A model generated the notes under the pieces. The model had not been told where the DNA came from and searched no databases. It saw nothing but the letters and a program-made list of their open reading frames with translations. DNA of 64,000 bases, taken from positions 1 to 64,000 of the forward strand of contig WEDG01000379.1 of the NCBI GenBank assembly GCA_017591395.1, read 5' to 3'. This document shows positions 48,094-60,230 of the stretch, piece after piece (position 1 is the first letter of the stretch; each line of letters begins with the position of its first letter). The position numbers and the translations under genes were made by a program. This DNA comes from Schistocephalus solidus (Eukaryota; Platyhelminthes; Cestoda; Diphyllobothriidea; Diphyllobothriidae).

Positions 48094-48811
48094 CTAGTTG
48101 AAGTAAAAAGGCATAACCAAACTTTAAGTATTAAAGGCGAATGGGAGGATGGACTGGCCAGATCAGCTGCTTAGGCAGTCGTGCTGAATACTCGCACTGC
48201 ACACGTGACTTCACCTACCGGTGTTCTGTGATTCTGTCTCTTTGATGTGTCGAGTGTTGAATCCCAGACCTGCTTTCCGAGGAGACGTTCCTTATCTCTA
48301 GCCTTCGGTTTCATAAATGCTTGTATTCTCGAAAATATGTCCAGGGCTAGCTAAAACGATGAATGGGATTTAGATGAGATCCCCGAAGTGAACAAATAGA
48401 TGTTAATAGCAATGGTGTCAGTTGCCGCTGTTATTTGAATGTAGGAAAGCACTTAGCTGGTTTGGCCTAGCGCCAAGCTCTCGCGGATCCCGATAGCAGC
48501 TCGATCATACGGGGAGACAACCAAAGTGCTCCATAAGAGCAAAGGACTAGATGCTAAGGCTTCTTCAGGACAGTTAAATAAAACAACTGGAGATGAATAT
48601 TCCTATTTTTCGCACTTAATAGTAGCATTTCATTTAGGACTTAATATTCATTATTTTTTCAAAGAAAGAGGTGTGTCCTCGGCCGACGCCTTTCGGGGAA
48701 CACATTCTAGTGGGCACATGAACGGTAAATTTTGGCAAGAAATTTGATCTGACATACGATGGTTAGCTTTTTACAAACGTTCATTATTCTTAGTTTTCAA
48801 TGTTCACTCAC
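48094..48811. other. Myosin intron; missing MyTH4-1 exon expected
   Basis: Exon phases require at least one more coding piece here (or an alternative acceptor), but nothing like the WITILRFMGD helices could be read on the minus strand. Confidence 0.5.
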
Positions 48812-49234
48812 AAGCAAATCACATTGGTTCCGATGTTTTAAGAGAGGCCGAACAAGACGTGACGCCGTGTAGAAAGGCGTCGATCCCGTCTGAAAGTAGG
48901 CTGCCGCAAATTTGAGAAAACTACACTCGTTCATTGATGGCTGACTGGCCACTGAGGATTCATCAGTGGAGTTTTGAATGCTGGATGCGCGATCACCTTC
49001 AGATACAAGTTCAGAAGGCAAAGAGTCTGTTATTTTCTGCGAAATTGTCGTGAACTGAGCCTTTACTCGACTGTTTTCAGCCAACTGGCAAATCCCATGA
49101 CCCTGGTCGTGGATGTGAACCGCCGGTCGATCTCCGCCTTTTTCAGTGACTGTTACCGAAGAGGCCAATGGCAACGTTCGCGCCATCTTATCTTCATGAA
49201 CTGAATCAAAGATTCCACCAAATATCTCGTCAAC
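48812..49234 (-). CDS. MYO7A: Myosin VII exon: linker and start of MyTH4-1
   Basis: Acceptor ttactcttcctcccag and donor CTT|GTGAGT enclose 141 codons, phase 0 at both ends. It begins VDEIFGGIFDSVHEDKMA, like VDKMFGF in myosin VIIa. After a long Ser/Glu-rich linker, it gives SFLKFAAAYFQTGSTPFYTA and RPLLKHRNQCDLL. FAAxYFQ followed by RRPLxxPLL is the hallmark entry into the first MyTH4 domain of myosin VII. The linker is unlike vertebrate sequences and probably lineage-specific. Confidence 0.88.
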
Positions 49235-49956
49235 CTGGGAGGAAGAGTAAATCGACTTAAGTGCGAGACTAAAAGTTCCAAAAAAACAAAGAATTTCAAA
49301 TGCATGTTTCACGGGCAAATGCCAATAACCCGAAATAGCATTCAACTCCCAGATAAATAAAATCAAATAGGGTAAGGATCTATCGGGCGAAGCCACGCTC
49401 TAATTAGGAATAACTCGGCTACTTATGTGATTTAGGTAAACATTTAATACTGCTGTTAGAATCCCACCAGTCAGTGTTATTGTTATGCTTCCGTGGTGGA
49501 GTTTAGAGGTATTTTTAGAGTTAGGATGGACAACTCGCTAGACATTCCAGATTTCCGTTACTTCAAAAGTTTGCTACGATAAACCGTTTTTTTCCAAATT
49601 TTGTGCTGTCTTGGCGTATTTAAACAAATATGTTCGCATTTATAATTTTTCCCAATATAACTCCTACATTTACCTACTAGTTGCCATTTTTGTCCCGACC
49701 CATAAAACCTCTATTTGCCACTATTTTCGTATTAGAGGAAACCTTACTTTTTGGTCTTGCGGATTGGTTGTGCATACTAGACCCTTGCTACAGCAAGCTA
49801 TTGGGCTTATAAATTACACTTATGCTTGTGTCAGTCTTTCGATTACAGAAAAGGTTACATGAACTATCAGATTTCAGTAAACGACAGAGTAGAAGTGCGA
49901 CAAACGAAAAAGGCACCACAACGGACCAGGTTGTCGAAGTCTGCTGAAGAGTACAC

Positions 49957-50172
49957 CTTGGCTATCTGAGTTGGTCGACTGCCAATAGACTCATCGACCG
50001 AAGAGACAAGTTGAGTCGAATTAAATTCTTCCGGCGCAGCTTTGACTACTCTCGTTATCCGCAGTGTACCTTCCAGCAGGGGGCAGATTCGAATGAAGGC
50101 ATTCCCGGCACGATTCAAAGGTGTATCCACGGACAGGATACTATCACAGGTGTCCAGTTTTACATTATGATT
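49957..50172 (-). CDS. MYO7A: Myosin VII exon: linker between IQ and MyTH4-1
   Basis: A strong acceptor (cttttctgtttaacag) precedes 72 open codons in phase 0; the donor is AAG|GTGTAC. The peptide starts NHNVKLDTCDSILSV and ends SSVDESIGSRPTQIAK. It has no match by itself. The support is the splice signals, the matching phase, and its place immediately before the exon opening VDEIFGG, where vertebrate myosin VIIa has VDKMFGF. It shows no Glu/Lys/Arg single-helix repeat of the kind that follows IQ5 in vertebrate myosin VIIa. Confidence 0.65.
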
Positions 50173-53100
50173 CTGTTAAACAGAAAAGTAAGGTTTTTAT
50201 AAACGACACACAGCGCCGTTAGGTAGTTAGTGGTTATAAATGCAATACAATAAGTTTTGAGTGTCACGACAACTAAGCTGCATACTTTTCAAGAAAGATG
50301 TGGACGAAAATAGCTGTGTCTTCGACGTAACTGTGTTTCAATGGGAATTTATAGCAGCTGAAGGCATTTCTAGTCTTCGAGCAGAACCTAAATGGACCCA
50401 TGAGACCTTTAACCCTGAGCCATCGCGTGTTTTTTCTCGATTGTTTTTTTAAAGTGTTTGCATTTAATGTCGACTGACTTTTGTTTTAATAGGTCGGAGG
50501 TAAAAACAAAGGTGTCAATCTCATTAATTCCTTGTTTTACCACTTATCTAAGTTATTAATGGGGTTGAGCCTCACAACCACAACAGAGGGTAGGATATTG
50601 ACTTCGTTAAGCCCAGATTAGGAAACCCTACGTCAATCAGCTTCGTTTGAGGTCAGCAGTTACAGGAGAACGCGTTCTTGCAGCTGAGTACCTGCGGATA
50701 ATCTTTCAGATTCCTGATAAACAAACTCATCTTAAACGACGATACGGGTCCGTAGGGTGGTCTATAACTGGAACCCTCAATATTTTCGTGAGTGATTCAA
50801 TAAGACCGTTCCTACCACTTAAGCTGCTGATAGAGGAAGTATGATTTATCTCCTGACAATCATACCCTACTGGCTAATTTCATCAACAAAATCATTTCAA
50901 TCAATATGGGATTTGTTAGCAGAAATAACTTTCTGCAAAGAAGATGACGGCACGATCACTGGGACAGTAAGTGCTTTTGCCCGAGTTCTCGGTCTCGCAT
51001 AGGAGGCTGTGAAAATGCAAAAATACATGAGCGTTTTTTGTAGTCTAACCAAGAAAAAGGGAAGAGCGAGAGGGTGGTGTTAGCAATAAGGTTGAGTCCG
51101 TGCTGCCACGCGACGTCGTGGCAGTGTGCGTCCTTCGCCAGCTGCATTTGATTTCAACGATCGGGAACAAATGGAACTCCGAAATCTGGCCGGAACTCAA
51201 GAAAACTATCCAAATAAATTACGGCCCGCGCAATAATAACTGTGAGCACATTTAAAATTAAAAGCCTTTTATATTTATAACATATTAGAAAAAGCTTAAT
51301 TTCTTCGGGAATAAAATAACTTTAATTTAAAATTTTCGAGTTCAGTACTACACTTCGTCTTCACACAAATGGGAGATGTACGGAAACAGTTTACTTTAAA
51401 AAAATGCCTAATATCAGAGTCGGTGGTTAGTGTAAACTGTTGGACATCCGCTGCATTCCATTTTATTGGTAGAAAGATAAAGACGCAGAATATGCGCTTA
51501 TATTTTTGGACAGCGTAAGAACTACCTATACACTCGGAATTTGTTCTAGCTAGTAGAATTTCAAGTAATCCTTTTGTAGTAGTCCTGGGCGGAACTATAT
51601 CCAGCAACTAGTGGTGACATTTCAAAGGTAACGGAAACCTTTATTGCGCGTCTGATGTGCTTCTTTGATGCCGAAGATAATAGCTCCAAGTATCGGCTCA
51701 ACCATGATATCCAATTAGCGATTTGAGATGGACCTTATAGCGTCGGTCTACTATCAGTAGAATTTACGGACTGAATATTTGACCCCTGAGGACATAAAGT
51801 GACCAGAAAACGATCTGTTTAGCCCTTGTTGCTTCATGGATTGCTTAAATAACCGAAGGAGAAAATCACATTGATGCCACTAATAAACGCACTCTATAAA
51901 GGAGCAATGAGCCACAGGAGCGTGTAAGTTTACTCAAATGTGTGCATGCTGCAATAACATCCCCCAACGTTGCATAGATAAAGGAGTCAGCCCTAATCGA
52001 ATGTGCACGTTGGTGAAACTGCAGGTCAACTTTCTGCAGCTTGTAGCGGGTGACGCAGCTTATGAAGCATTAGCTTAGCTTCTGATATGCGATTTCGTTT
52101 AGAAAGGATTACTTACAGTAAGAGACCGAGTTTACAAAATTCTGGGTAAGGACACAATATGCGACCTAAGTCAGGGAACAAGGAATAGGTCAGCGATACG
52201 TACGTACCGGTGGCTATAGGGGTGTTATGGGCAGGGCTAAATGAAGAAAAGGAGAACGTCAACCCACTCCCAACCCTATCCATTAGAATTCGTTGCCGGA
52301 TTAGTAGGGTCACAAAATAGTTTGATGTCCCGAGCAGTGTGCGGCATGCGAGATCCGCTGGCTTTACTTCACGTCGAGAAATATGCGCGATGTCATTCCT
52401 AGCTGACCTGACCCACTTTTATACGGAACCTTGATGGCAGTGAAAATGAGGCCCGCGATCTTTCATTATCAAATTAAAACGAATGCGTTTTGAAACTACG
52501 GCGGCGTCCTAACAGTCGCCACTTAGAAAGTTGTCATTTAACCCAATATTTCGGTCCTCTTACGGCCAACGATATATTGTATGACCCTCGTAACCCGGCA
52601 AAGACTGCTAACTTTAACGAACGCAATGGATATATTTGGGGTTACGTTGGCATGTAGTACGGTCGTGCATTACTTGCTGACCTCCACTTTGTTCCCTGAG
52701 TTGGGTCGTATGGTGCGTTTTTGCAAAGTCCTGAAATGTGTTTACGATATGAAGTATTAATTGATTGGAATTGTAGCAACTGACGTCTTATTCATGTTTT
52801 ATACTCAAAGTGGGAAAGGTTAGGTTTAAAAAGCGTTTTTAATTCCTAAATATGATTAAGTCTAATCTACCGTAGCGTATGCGTTTTGGGTTTCCAGTCT
52901 ACAAGCTATGTGCGTTTCGGGTAAAAAATAATACAGAAATCTATATCATTAGGAGGATATTATGTAGTTTTCAAAAGAACTTGCAACATATGTTGATTAT
53001 ATTATACATTTCATGAGGCATTTTAATTAAACGGACGGATACAATGATATTTGAATAGTCATTGTGCGGTCTTAAATAAGATCATAATTATATCATTTTT

Positions 53101-53689
53101 AAAACTGAAAGAAAACTTTTCTTTCAGCAAAATATTTAAAGACGTGATTGTCTGTCAAATGAGTACGAGCGAGCATATTTTTATGCATGTTTCTTTTAAA
53201 AATAGTTGAATTCAGGAGGGTATCGAAAATCAATAGAAAATATATGCTACCTAAGTAGCCATTTTTTACGGAATGCGGTTTCGGTAGGCAATCGAAAAGA
53301 AGGGCATACATAAGCTGGCACCCTGGAGGAACCATAATTTTATGGAGTGTGTTGCACGATTATCTATAGTACAACCATACATAAGTAATCTTTCCTAATC
53401 GTAAACGAATTTCAGAAATTGTAAGATGGGACGCGGTCTTTTAAAGGCGTCTTTCCGACCACAAACAAAGATGGCTAGCATTAAAATGACCACTTAAGGA
53501 TTGTGCATTTTTTCCTTTAAACTTCGATACCTTCATCAATCCGAACATATTTTTTTAGAAATCATGCGCCAAAAGAATCGTTAAGATGGCTTATGTGGCT
53601 GCTTAAACAAAAAATTAGAAAAGAAACCGTCCGTAATAGAGGTTTATTTACCCCAAATTCCAAGGAAAATAGCGATTGGGTTAATTTGA
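50173..53689. other. Large myosin intron; nothing recognised
   Basis: Only short frames. The remainder of IQ5 of the myosin is expected between 50173 and 60895 on the minus strand and was not seen. Confidence 0.45.
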
Positions 53690-53935
53690 AGGTTGGATTT
53701 AGGTTTGGAGTTATGGTAATCGCTAAGTTAAGTTAGGGGTGAGATTAGGATTACAGATAAGGCTAAGATTAAAACTATGGGTTATATCTATGTTAGGCTT
53801 AGAAAACGTGAATATTTACACTTGCTTTAATCATGCGCAGGGCCACCTTTATTGCTTGGGCGTGTTTTCTTATTTTCGTGTCCTGTTTAGGGGGCCATAT
53901 AAGTAATCCTTACCGGATTTTGTGCAAACAACCTT
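53690..53935 (+). repeat. Degenerate TTAGGG-like array plus GC-rich box, copy 6
   Basis: The array is G-rich: ggttggatttaggtttggag, agttaggggtgagattagga and ggctaagattaaaactatgg. It is followed by gggcgtgttttcttattttc, then gtgtcctgtttagggggcca and tataagtaatccttaccgga. A short further patch (ctaactctaaccctaacaca) lies at about 54092. Confidence 0.75.
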
Positions 53936-54444
53936 TCGTGTAATAGTGTGGCGGTAAATTAAATCTTATTTAAAAATTTTGACTAGAAGAAATGCCGTTT
54001 GGTTTAAAAATGTGTTCATGCAGGGAAATGTGAACTCTTCGAACAATAAGGAGACTTTTACTTGTTCCAGGGGGTCGGACTTCACCCGAGTTCTAACTCT
54101 AACCCTAACACACGCCCATATTAAATATACAAATTTGTCCATATGCATTCAACAATGTTGATGATTTTTTATCGAAGTAAATTACAGCTTGCAGCTTAGG
54201 AACCTTAAAAGTATGTGAAATGGAGGCTCAGGATTAAAATTATTCAGAAATTGAATAACTGTTTCAGAATTGCGAAAAGACACATAAAAGGGCTCCTGAA
54301 AACCAGTTGAGGAGTATATGTGCGCCTTCAATAAATTCTCATACGATGACTATACAAAACATTCAACAAAAATTCTGAATTATGCTTTGGATGCGAAAAA
54401 AGTACTCAAGTAGGGTTTTCGGGGAGCACAATCCCACGATATTT

Positions 54445-55349
54445 CTGGCTGACTAGCGGACTGAGAGTCAGGTTGCAATGGCTCCTTCTTAATGTGGCCT
54501 TTATGGCACTCCCACTCCGTTGGATCCGAGCCAGGTGTGGTGGCACGCCCAGGGGCGGCTCCGGCCGCGCCAGCCACCTGTGCCCTCTCCTATCTCCGGT
54601 CTTCTTTACTCTGTCTTGACACCGGGCTGAGGTGGGGGAGGAGGAGAGAGTGCGGTAGCTGCAGCACAAGGCTACTATTACATAATTCACGAAAAAGTCA
54701 CCGTCCCTGCACCACCTGTTGTGGAGCATACGATGGACCTCGTCAAAATCGACGCTCGAACTGCCACCAGGGGGTACTAGTTAGGGATAGCACCACACAG
54801 ATAGCATTTGGTCGCTCCATTTGTCTTGTACAGGTGGTGAATGCTCCTGTGGCCGCCTCTAACTGGTACCTAACTCTCACCTGTGACTCCTTGAAGTTGG
54901 GTTCTTCCCAGCGTCCACACCCCGGGCAACCGTCATAACCGGCGTGCTAAACCAGGTGAGGGTCTCCGGTGTTGTGTGTGCCTCCGCACCCGGTATGTCT
55001 GACTCCCGAACTTCCCACCTCCCCCTCTCAAAATGTTCTACCTTCGGGACGACAGCAATCCCGTAGACGGCACAAAATAACTCGGGCCGCTTTGCCACCA
55101 AAACGAAACCGTTACCCGTAGTGGAGTTCAACAGCCACCTGGGATGTCCTAGCAGCCCTAACTAGGGACAGCACTGCTTGCCTCCTCGCGAAGGAAGAGG
55201 CTAGAAAATGAGCCCTAATCAAATGTTGGGTATCACATTTTCTGCAGCCGGCCGCTGCTCGCAGATCGCAAAATACGCGGTCGTAAAACTCAAACAAACA
55301 ACAATACCCCCGTCCCCATCCCCCACGCCCTATCCTCCAGACTGCTCGA
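54445..55349 (+). repeat. 5' region of the RTE-like LINE
   Basis: It begins ggctgactagcggactgaga, then gtcaggttgcaatggctcct, followed by the GC-rich phrase gcccaggggcggctccggcc and tgcaccacctgttgtggagc. The first 335 bases recur at about 59882-60200. The right part (to 55349) leads into the endonuclease ORF and probably forms the 5' untranslated region. An open frame at 54492-54938 has no protein-like motif. Confidence 0.6.
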
Positions 55350-58300
55350 ATGAGTCCGCTCACACTAGCAGCCTGGAATGTTCGTTCACTTTTAGACAAT
55401 CCTAGGAGCAACCGGCCGGAACGGAGGATGGTGTTAGTCACTCGGGAACTGGCAATCTACAAGGTGGACATTGCTGCTCTCAGCGAGACCTGTTTCTCTG
55501 AGCAGGGTCAGCTGGAGGTGGGTGCCGGCTACACCTTCTTCTGAAGCGACCGGCAAAATGCAGAGCGACGCAACGCTGGTGTTGCCTTTGCCATCCGGAA
55601 CGACATCGTGGGACGTCTGCCCTGTCCGCCGCAGGGTATCAATGATCGCCTGATTAGCTTTCGCCTGCCTCTTCGGCGAGACAAGTTCGCCCCCATCATC
55701 AGCGTCTTCGCTCCCTCAGTGATGAGCTCTGACGCGGCGAAGGACAAATTCTACGAGGACCTGCACGCCCTGCTAGCGACTGTGCCGAAGGTGGGCAATT
55801 TAATTTTCCTTGGTGAATTCAACGCCCGCGTCGTCACGGAACACGCTGCTTAGCAGGGAGTGTTAGGTCCCCTTGGTCTCGGTAGCTGTAACGGCCACCT
55901 TCGTCTGCGAACGTGTGGGGAACACCGTCTCCTGCTGACCAACACCTTCTTCCGTCTTCCAACGCGGGAGAATGCCACGTGGATGCACCCTCGGTCGCGG
56001 CACTGGCAGCTGCTGGACTAGGTTCTCGTCCGGAGGCGAGATCGACAGGACGTGCTGTTAACCAAGTCCATCCGCGATGCCGATGTTTGGACGGATCACC
56101 ACCGCGTCATCTCCCAGATGAGGCTTCGACTTAAACTCCGACAAATGCCCCAGGGTTACCAACTGACAAGTAAGTAAAATACTCTTTTGTTAAATTTGCC
56201 TGCTCACTGTTTTGATTTCCGCAACCAGATAACCCAGAAACTGGAGAACCTGCATGCTCCAGATAATAACGCCACCGTAGAGACACGATGGTGTCAACTG
56301 TGAAATTTCATCCAGTCCACTGCCCTAGATGTCCTCGGACGCGCAAGCCGTCAACACCAGGAATTGTTTGATGACAACGACGTCGACATCAGCAACCCGC
56401 GGAGAAGAATGGACTACACGAAGCCTATATGGACCTTTGGACTGACGACAACAAAGCAGCCTTCGTCAGATGCCGCCACCTTGTACAGCAACGGCTGCGG
56501 GAGATGCAGGACGCCTAATTAGTATGAACGGCTGAGGAAATCCAGGGGTATGCGGACCGCAATGAAATGAAAAACTTTTTCAAAGCCATCAAGGCCATCT
56601 AAGGCCCGTGTATCGAGGGGTCCGCACCGCTGCTCAGCTCTGACGGCACAACAATTCTGACAGAGAAATGCCAAATTTGAAGCGCTGGGCCGAGCACTTC
56701 AGAAGTGTCCTTAATTGCTCATCAGCCATATCCGATGCTGTCATTGACCGGCTCCCTCAATTGGACACGAAGATGACCAGGATCTACCACCTTCCCTAAC
56801 AGAAACCATCCGGGCCGTGCAGCAGATTTCCAGCTGTAAGGCACCGGGATCCGACGCAATCCCACCGGAATTCTACAAGCACGGCGAGCCCCGTGTTTCC
56901 AGGAGTTGTGACACCAAGGACAAGTTCCTCGGGATTTCAAAGACGTGACCATCATCCTTCTCTACAAGCAGAAGGGGAACCGGCAACACTGTAATTAACA
57001 CAGAGGCATCTCGTTGCTAAACATCGCCAGGAAGAGCTTCACCCGTATCCTTCAATCGTCTGAACGGTCGACTAAAGCAGGGAATGCTCCCGAAAGCTAA
57101 TGTGGCTTCCGCCGACACCGCGGAACAACCGACATGATCTTTGCCATCGGCCAGTTACAAATAAGTGCCAAAAGACGCGAGCTCGACTTAACACGACCTT
57201 CGAGGATCTGACGAAAGCCTTTGGGACGGTGAAGCCCGACGGACTGTGAAACGTCATGCGGAAATTCGGCTGTCCTGAGCGGTTCATGCACATGGCGCGT
57301 CAGCGCACGTCACTGATAATAGGAAGGTATCAGAAGCATTCGCAGTGATCAACGGAGTGAAGCAGGGCTGCGTATTGGCCCCCACCCTCTTCAGTCTTAT
57401 ATTCTCTGCTATGCTGATGGACGCCTACTGTAATGTGCCTCCTGGGATCCGCATCGCATACAGAACTGATGGGCAACTTCTCAACAGTCGGCGTATGCAA
57501 CCCCAACGAGAGTATCTACGACTACAGTCCATTACTCGCTCTTCGCGGACGACTGCACCCTTAAAACGGTGACGGAGGAGGACATGCAAAGGAGCATGGA
57601 CCTCTTCGCCGCAGGCTGCACCAATTTTGGATTAACAATCAGTACAGTCAAAACGGTGATCAGGCACTAACCACCGCTCAGAGCAGAATACAATGTTCCC
57701 CTAATCAATGTCAACGGTGCTCAACTCAAAAATGTGAACCTTTCTTATCTGGAAAGCAAGCTCTTACGCAACATAGGAATGAATGACGAGATTGCACAAC
57801 GGATCTCTAAAGCCAGTCTGGCTTTCGGCCGGCTGCAGACCTCCGTGTGAAATCACCATGGTATTCACCTGAACACCAAACTGAAGGTGTACAAGGCCGT
57901 CGTCTTGACGGCACTCCTTTACGGAGTGGAGACCTGGACCGTCTTCTCTAACCAAGCCAGGAAGCTGAATCACTTCCATCTCAGCTGCCTTCTCAGAATA
58001 CTAAAGCTGAGATGGCAAGACAGGATCCCGGACACGGAAGTCCTGGAGCGGACCAGAATCCTCAGCGTCCCGACCATACTGAGGCAAGTTAAACTGCAAT
58101 GGAGCGGCCACCTGGTGAGAATGGACGATGAGCGACTACCCGAACGACTTTTCTAGGAAATGTCACTACGGGCGCGCTACTAGGACATTTTGAAGAAATT
58201 ACTGAAGCAACTGCAAATCAACCCGACGACCTGGGAGGACCTCACCCAGGATAGACCGGCATGGAGAAGATTCATAAAGACTGTTCAGCAATCTATAAGG

Positions 58301-59248
58301 CAAACTGGATCGTCGCTGCTAAGGCCCAAAGGGCGGCTCGCAAGTCACAAGCACCGCGGATCAACTCCACCAATGCTCAAGCCCTGCCAACGTGCCCATA
58401 CTGTTAACGCACATTCCGTGCGCGAATCGGCCTGGTCAGAAATCATCGAACTCAATGCAACAACAATCGCACAACAGCAACCTCTGCAACTCCTGCCTCA
58501 GACGCCATGACGATAAACCACCCCAACCACTGATAACCACTTCATCGATGCCCCGCCGCCCACGATCACCGACACCATCCTCCCTCCTCCATCCCCTGCG
58601 CTGATCACGGCAACGAAAACCCTTTGTCTTACTCCCACCACCTCAGTAGCTACCTCCGACTTCCTGCCACCTGCTTCCTCCAACACCACTGCCGCCCCCA
58701 GTACCAGCGACGGGGACTCGGTTCTAACCTGTCCTCACTGCGATCGCACATTCGCCTCTCACATCAGCCTGGTCGGTCACTCGCGAATCCATCGCAAATA
58801 GACTGGCGAACTAGTGCCTGGAGCACCAACACGCAGCAGAGACCGCTGCCTCCAATGCCCTCACTGACCACGCGCATTCACTCATCGCATGGGCCTGATT
58901 GGTCACATGTGCATCCGCCTAAGCGGAATCCACCTTGATTCTAGCAAATCTTGCGCGCCAATAAACACTTCCCACATTCCTTCCAGGAGTTCGAATACAA
59001 GCACTCGCAGTAGAGCCCCCCAGAATCAGCACCTCCCGAACTATCTTGTCCTCATTGTCACCGCACATGCACATCACGGATCGGCCTGGTTGGTCACTTG
59101 CGAACCCATCGCTAGAGACCGGCGAACCATCGCCAGGAGCACCAAATACACCCACCGCACTCGAATCAACTTTCCGCACTGCTCACGCACATTCACACAC
59201 CGCATGGGCCTATTAAGTCACATGCGTCTCCATGAAAACTTGCGGTAG
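55350..59248 (+). pseudogene. RTE-like LINE: endonuclease, reverse transcriptase and C-terminal C2H2 zinc fingers, degenerate
   Basis: Endonuclease (55350-56135): [60 protein letters not shown] (about 56810-57680): KAPGSDAIPPEFYKHG, CGFRRHRGTTDMIF, NGVKQGCVLAPTLFSLIFSA and LFADDCTLK with FADD intact. C-terminal part: [20 protein letters not shown] and [15 protein letters not shown] (to 58156). A Pro/Ser/Thr-rich tail then carries C2H2 fingers: CPHCDRTFASHISLVGHSRI (about 58731) and SRTFTHRMGLLSHMRLH (ends 59248, first Cys lost). More than eight stops or frameshifts make it a relic. It lies antisense in a myosin intron. Confidence 0.88.
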
Positions 59249-59420
59249 AACGCCGCCGGCTATACTGCAACACCACATCTCCTCACCAGTCTCTGCATTT
59301 CACATGATCATACGCATCACCACTTAAATCATTCATATCTGATTGAGAGCAATGTATGATCTCTGGCTCCTTTTCCATGTAGCTCCTTTGCTCTATGTGT
59401 GATGTGAAATCGAGAATATC
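59249..59420 (+). repeat. 3' end of the RTE-like LINE
   Basis: The stretch after the last zinc finger stop contains ctgcatttcacatgatcata and an AT-richer part. No clear poly-A or microsatellite tail marks the end; the border with the following repeat units is set where the repeated phrase begins. Confidence 0.45.
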
Positions 59421-60230
59421 ACGGGGCGATAAGCGCCGTGGGTTAGAGGGTTGCCAATTGACAGTTACACTCAGACCTCGCAGTCAGTCCAATGTGTGTT
59501 GTGTGGAGTGGCTGACTGGTGGTCTGAGAGTCAGGCTGCGATGGCTCCTTCTTAACGTGACCTCTGGCTATCTCACACATGCGAGATGTGAGCCGTTTAA
59601 CCCCCTGTTGTGTGAAATCATGGTGCTTGTGTTTGGGGGGCCAGGTCGTGTACGTAGTACACGTAGACGAGGTTAGCAGCAGCTGCGCCCACTTCAGAAT
59701 CAGACAACTGACTGGCTCGGGCGGTGGTTTGATTGTGGGTTGGGGAGAAAGTGAGGTCAACGGCTCAGCGCATGTTCCTCACTATAAACAATCTGACGCA
59801 CTTGAAACTATTACGGTGCGCTAAAAGCCGTGGCTTGGAAGGTCGCCAACTGACGGGAACACTCGTGTTTTTTTGTGGAGTGGCTGACTGGTGGACTGAG
59901 AGTCAGGCTACAATGGCTTGTATGGCCTGTTATGGCCTGTATGGCACTCCCACTCCGTGGGATCCGAGCCAGGTTTTGTGGTACGCCCAGGGGCGGCTCC
60001 GGCCGCACCAGTCACCTACGCCCTCTCCCATCTTCGATCTTCTTAACCCTGTCATGACAGCGGAATCAGGTGGGGAGGAGGAGTGTGTTAGATGCAGCAT
60101 TAGTGTACTATCACTTTTAAACTAAATCTTACGCAACTCACCGTACCTGCACCACCCTGCTGTGGAGCGTACGGTGGACATCGTCGATATCGACGGTTGA
60201 GTTATCGTGTGTGTGAGGTGCCCCTAAACG
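59421..60230 (+). repeat. Tandem copies of the RTE-like element's 5' region
   Basis: Two direct repeats start at about 59421 and 59813 (gataagcgccgtgggttaga / ctaaaagccgtggcttgga, then gtggagtggctgactggtgg and gagagtcaggct). The second continues with cactccgtgggatccgagcc, gcccaggggcggctccggcc and gcaccaccctgctgtggagc. It thus repeats 54445-54780 almost throughout and stops near 60230 without an endonuclease ORF. Direct copies therefore flank the LINE relic. Confidence 0.78.

Noticed and set aside
48974..49204. Plus-strand frame of 76 codons
   Set aside because: Antisense shadow of the linker/MyTH4-1 exon at 48812-49234.
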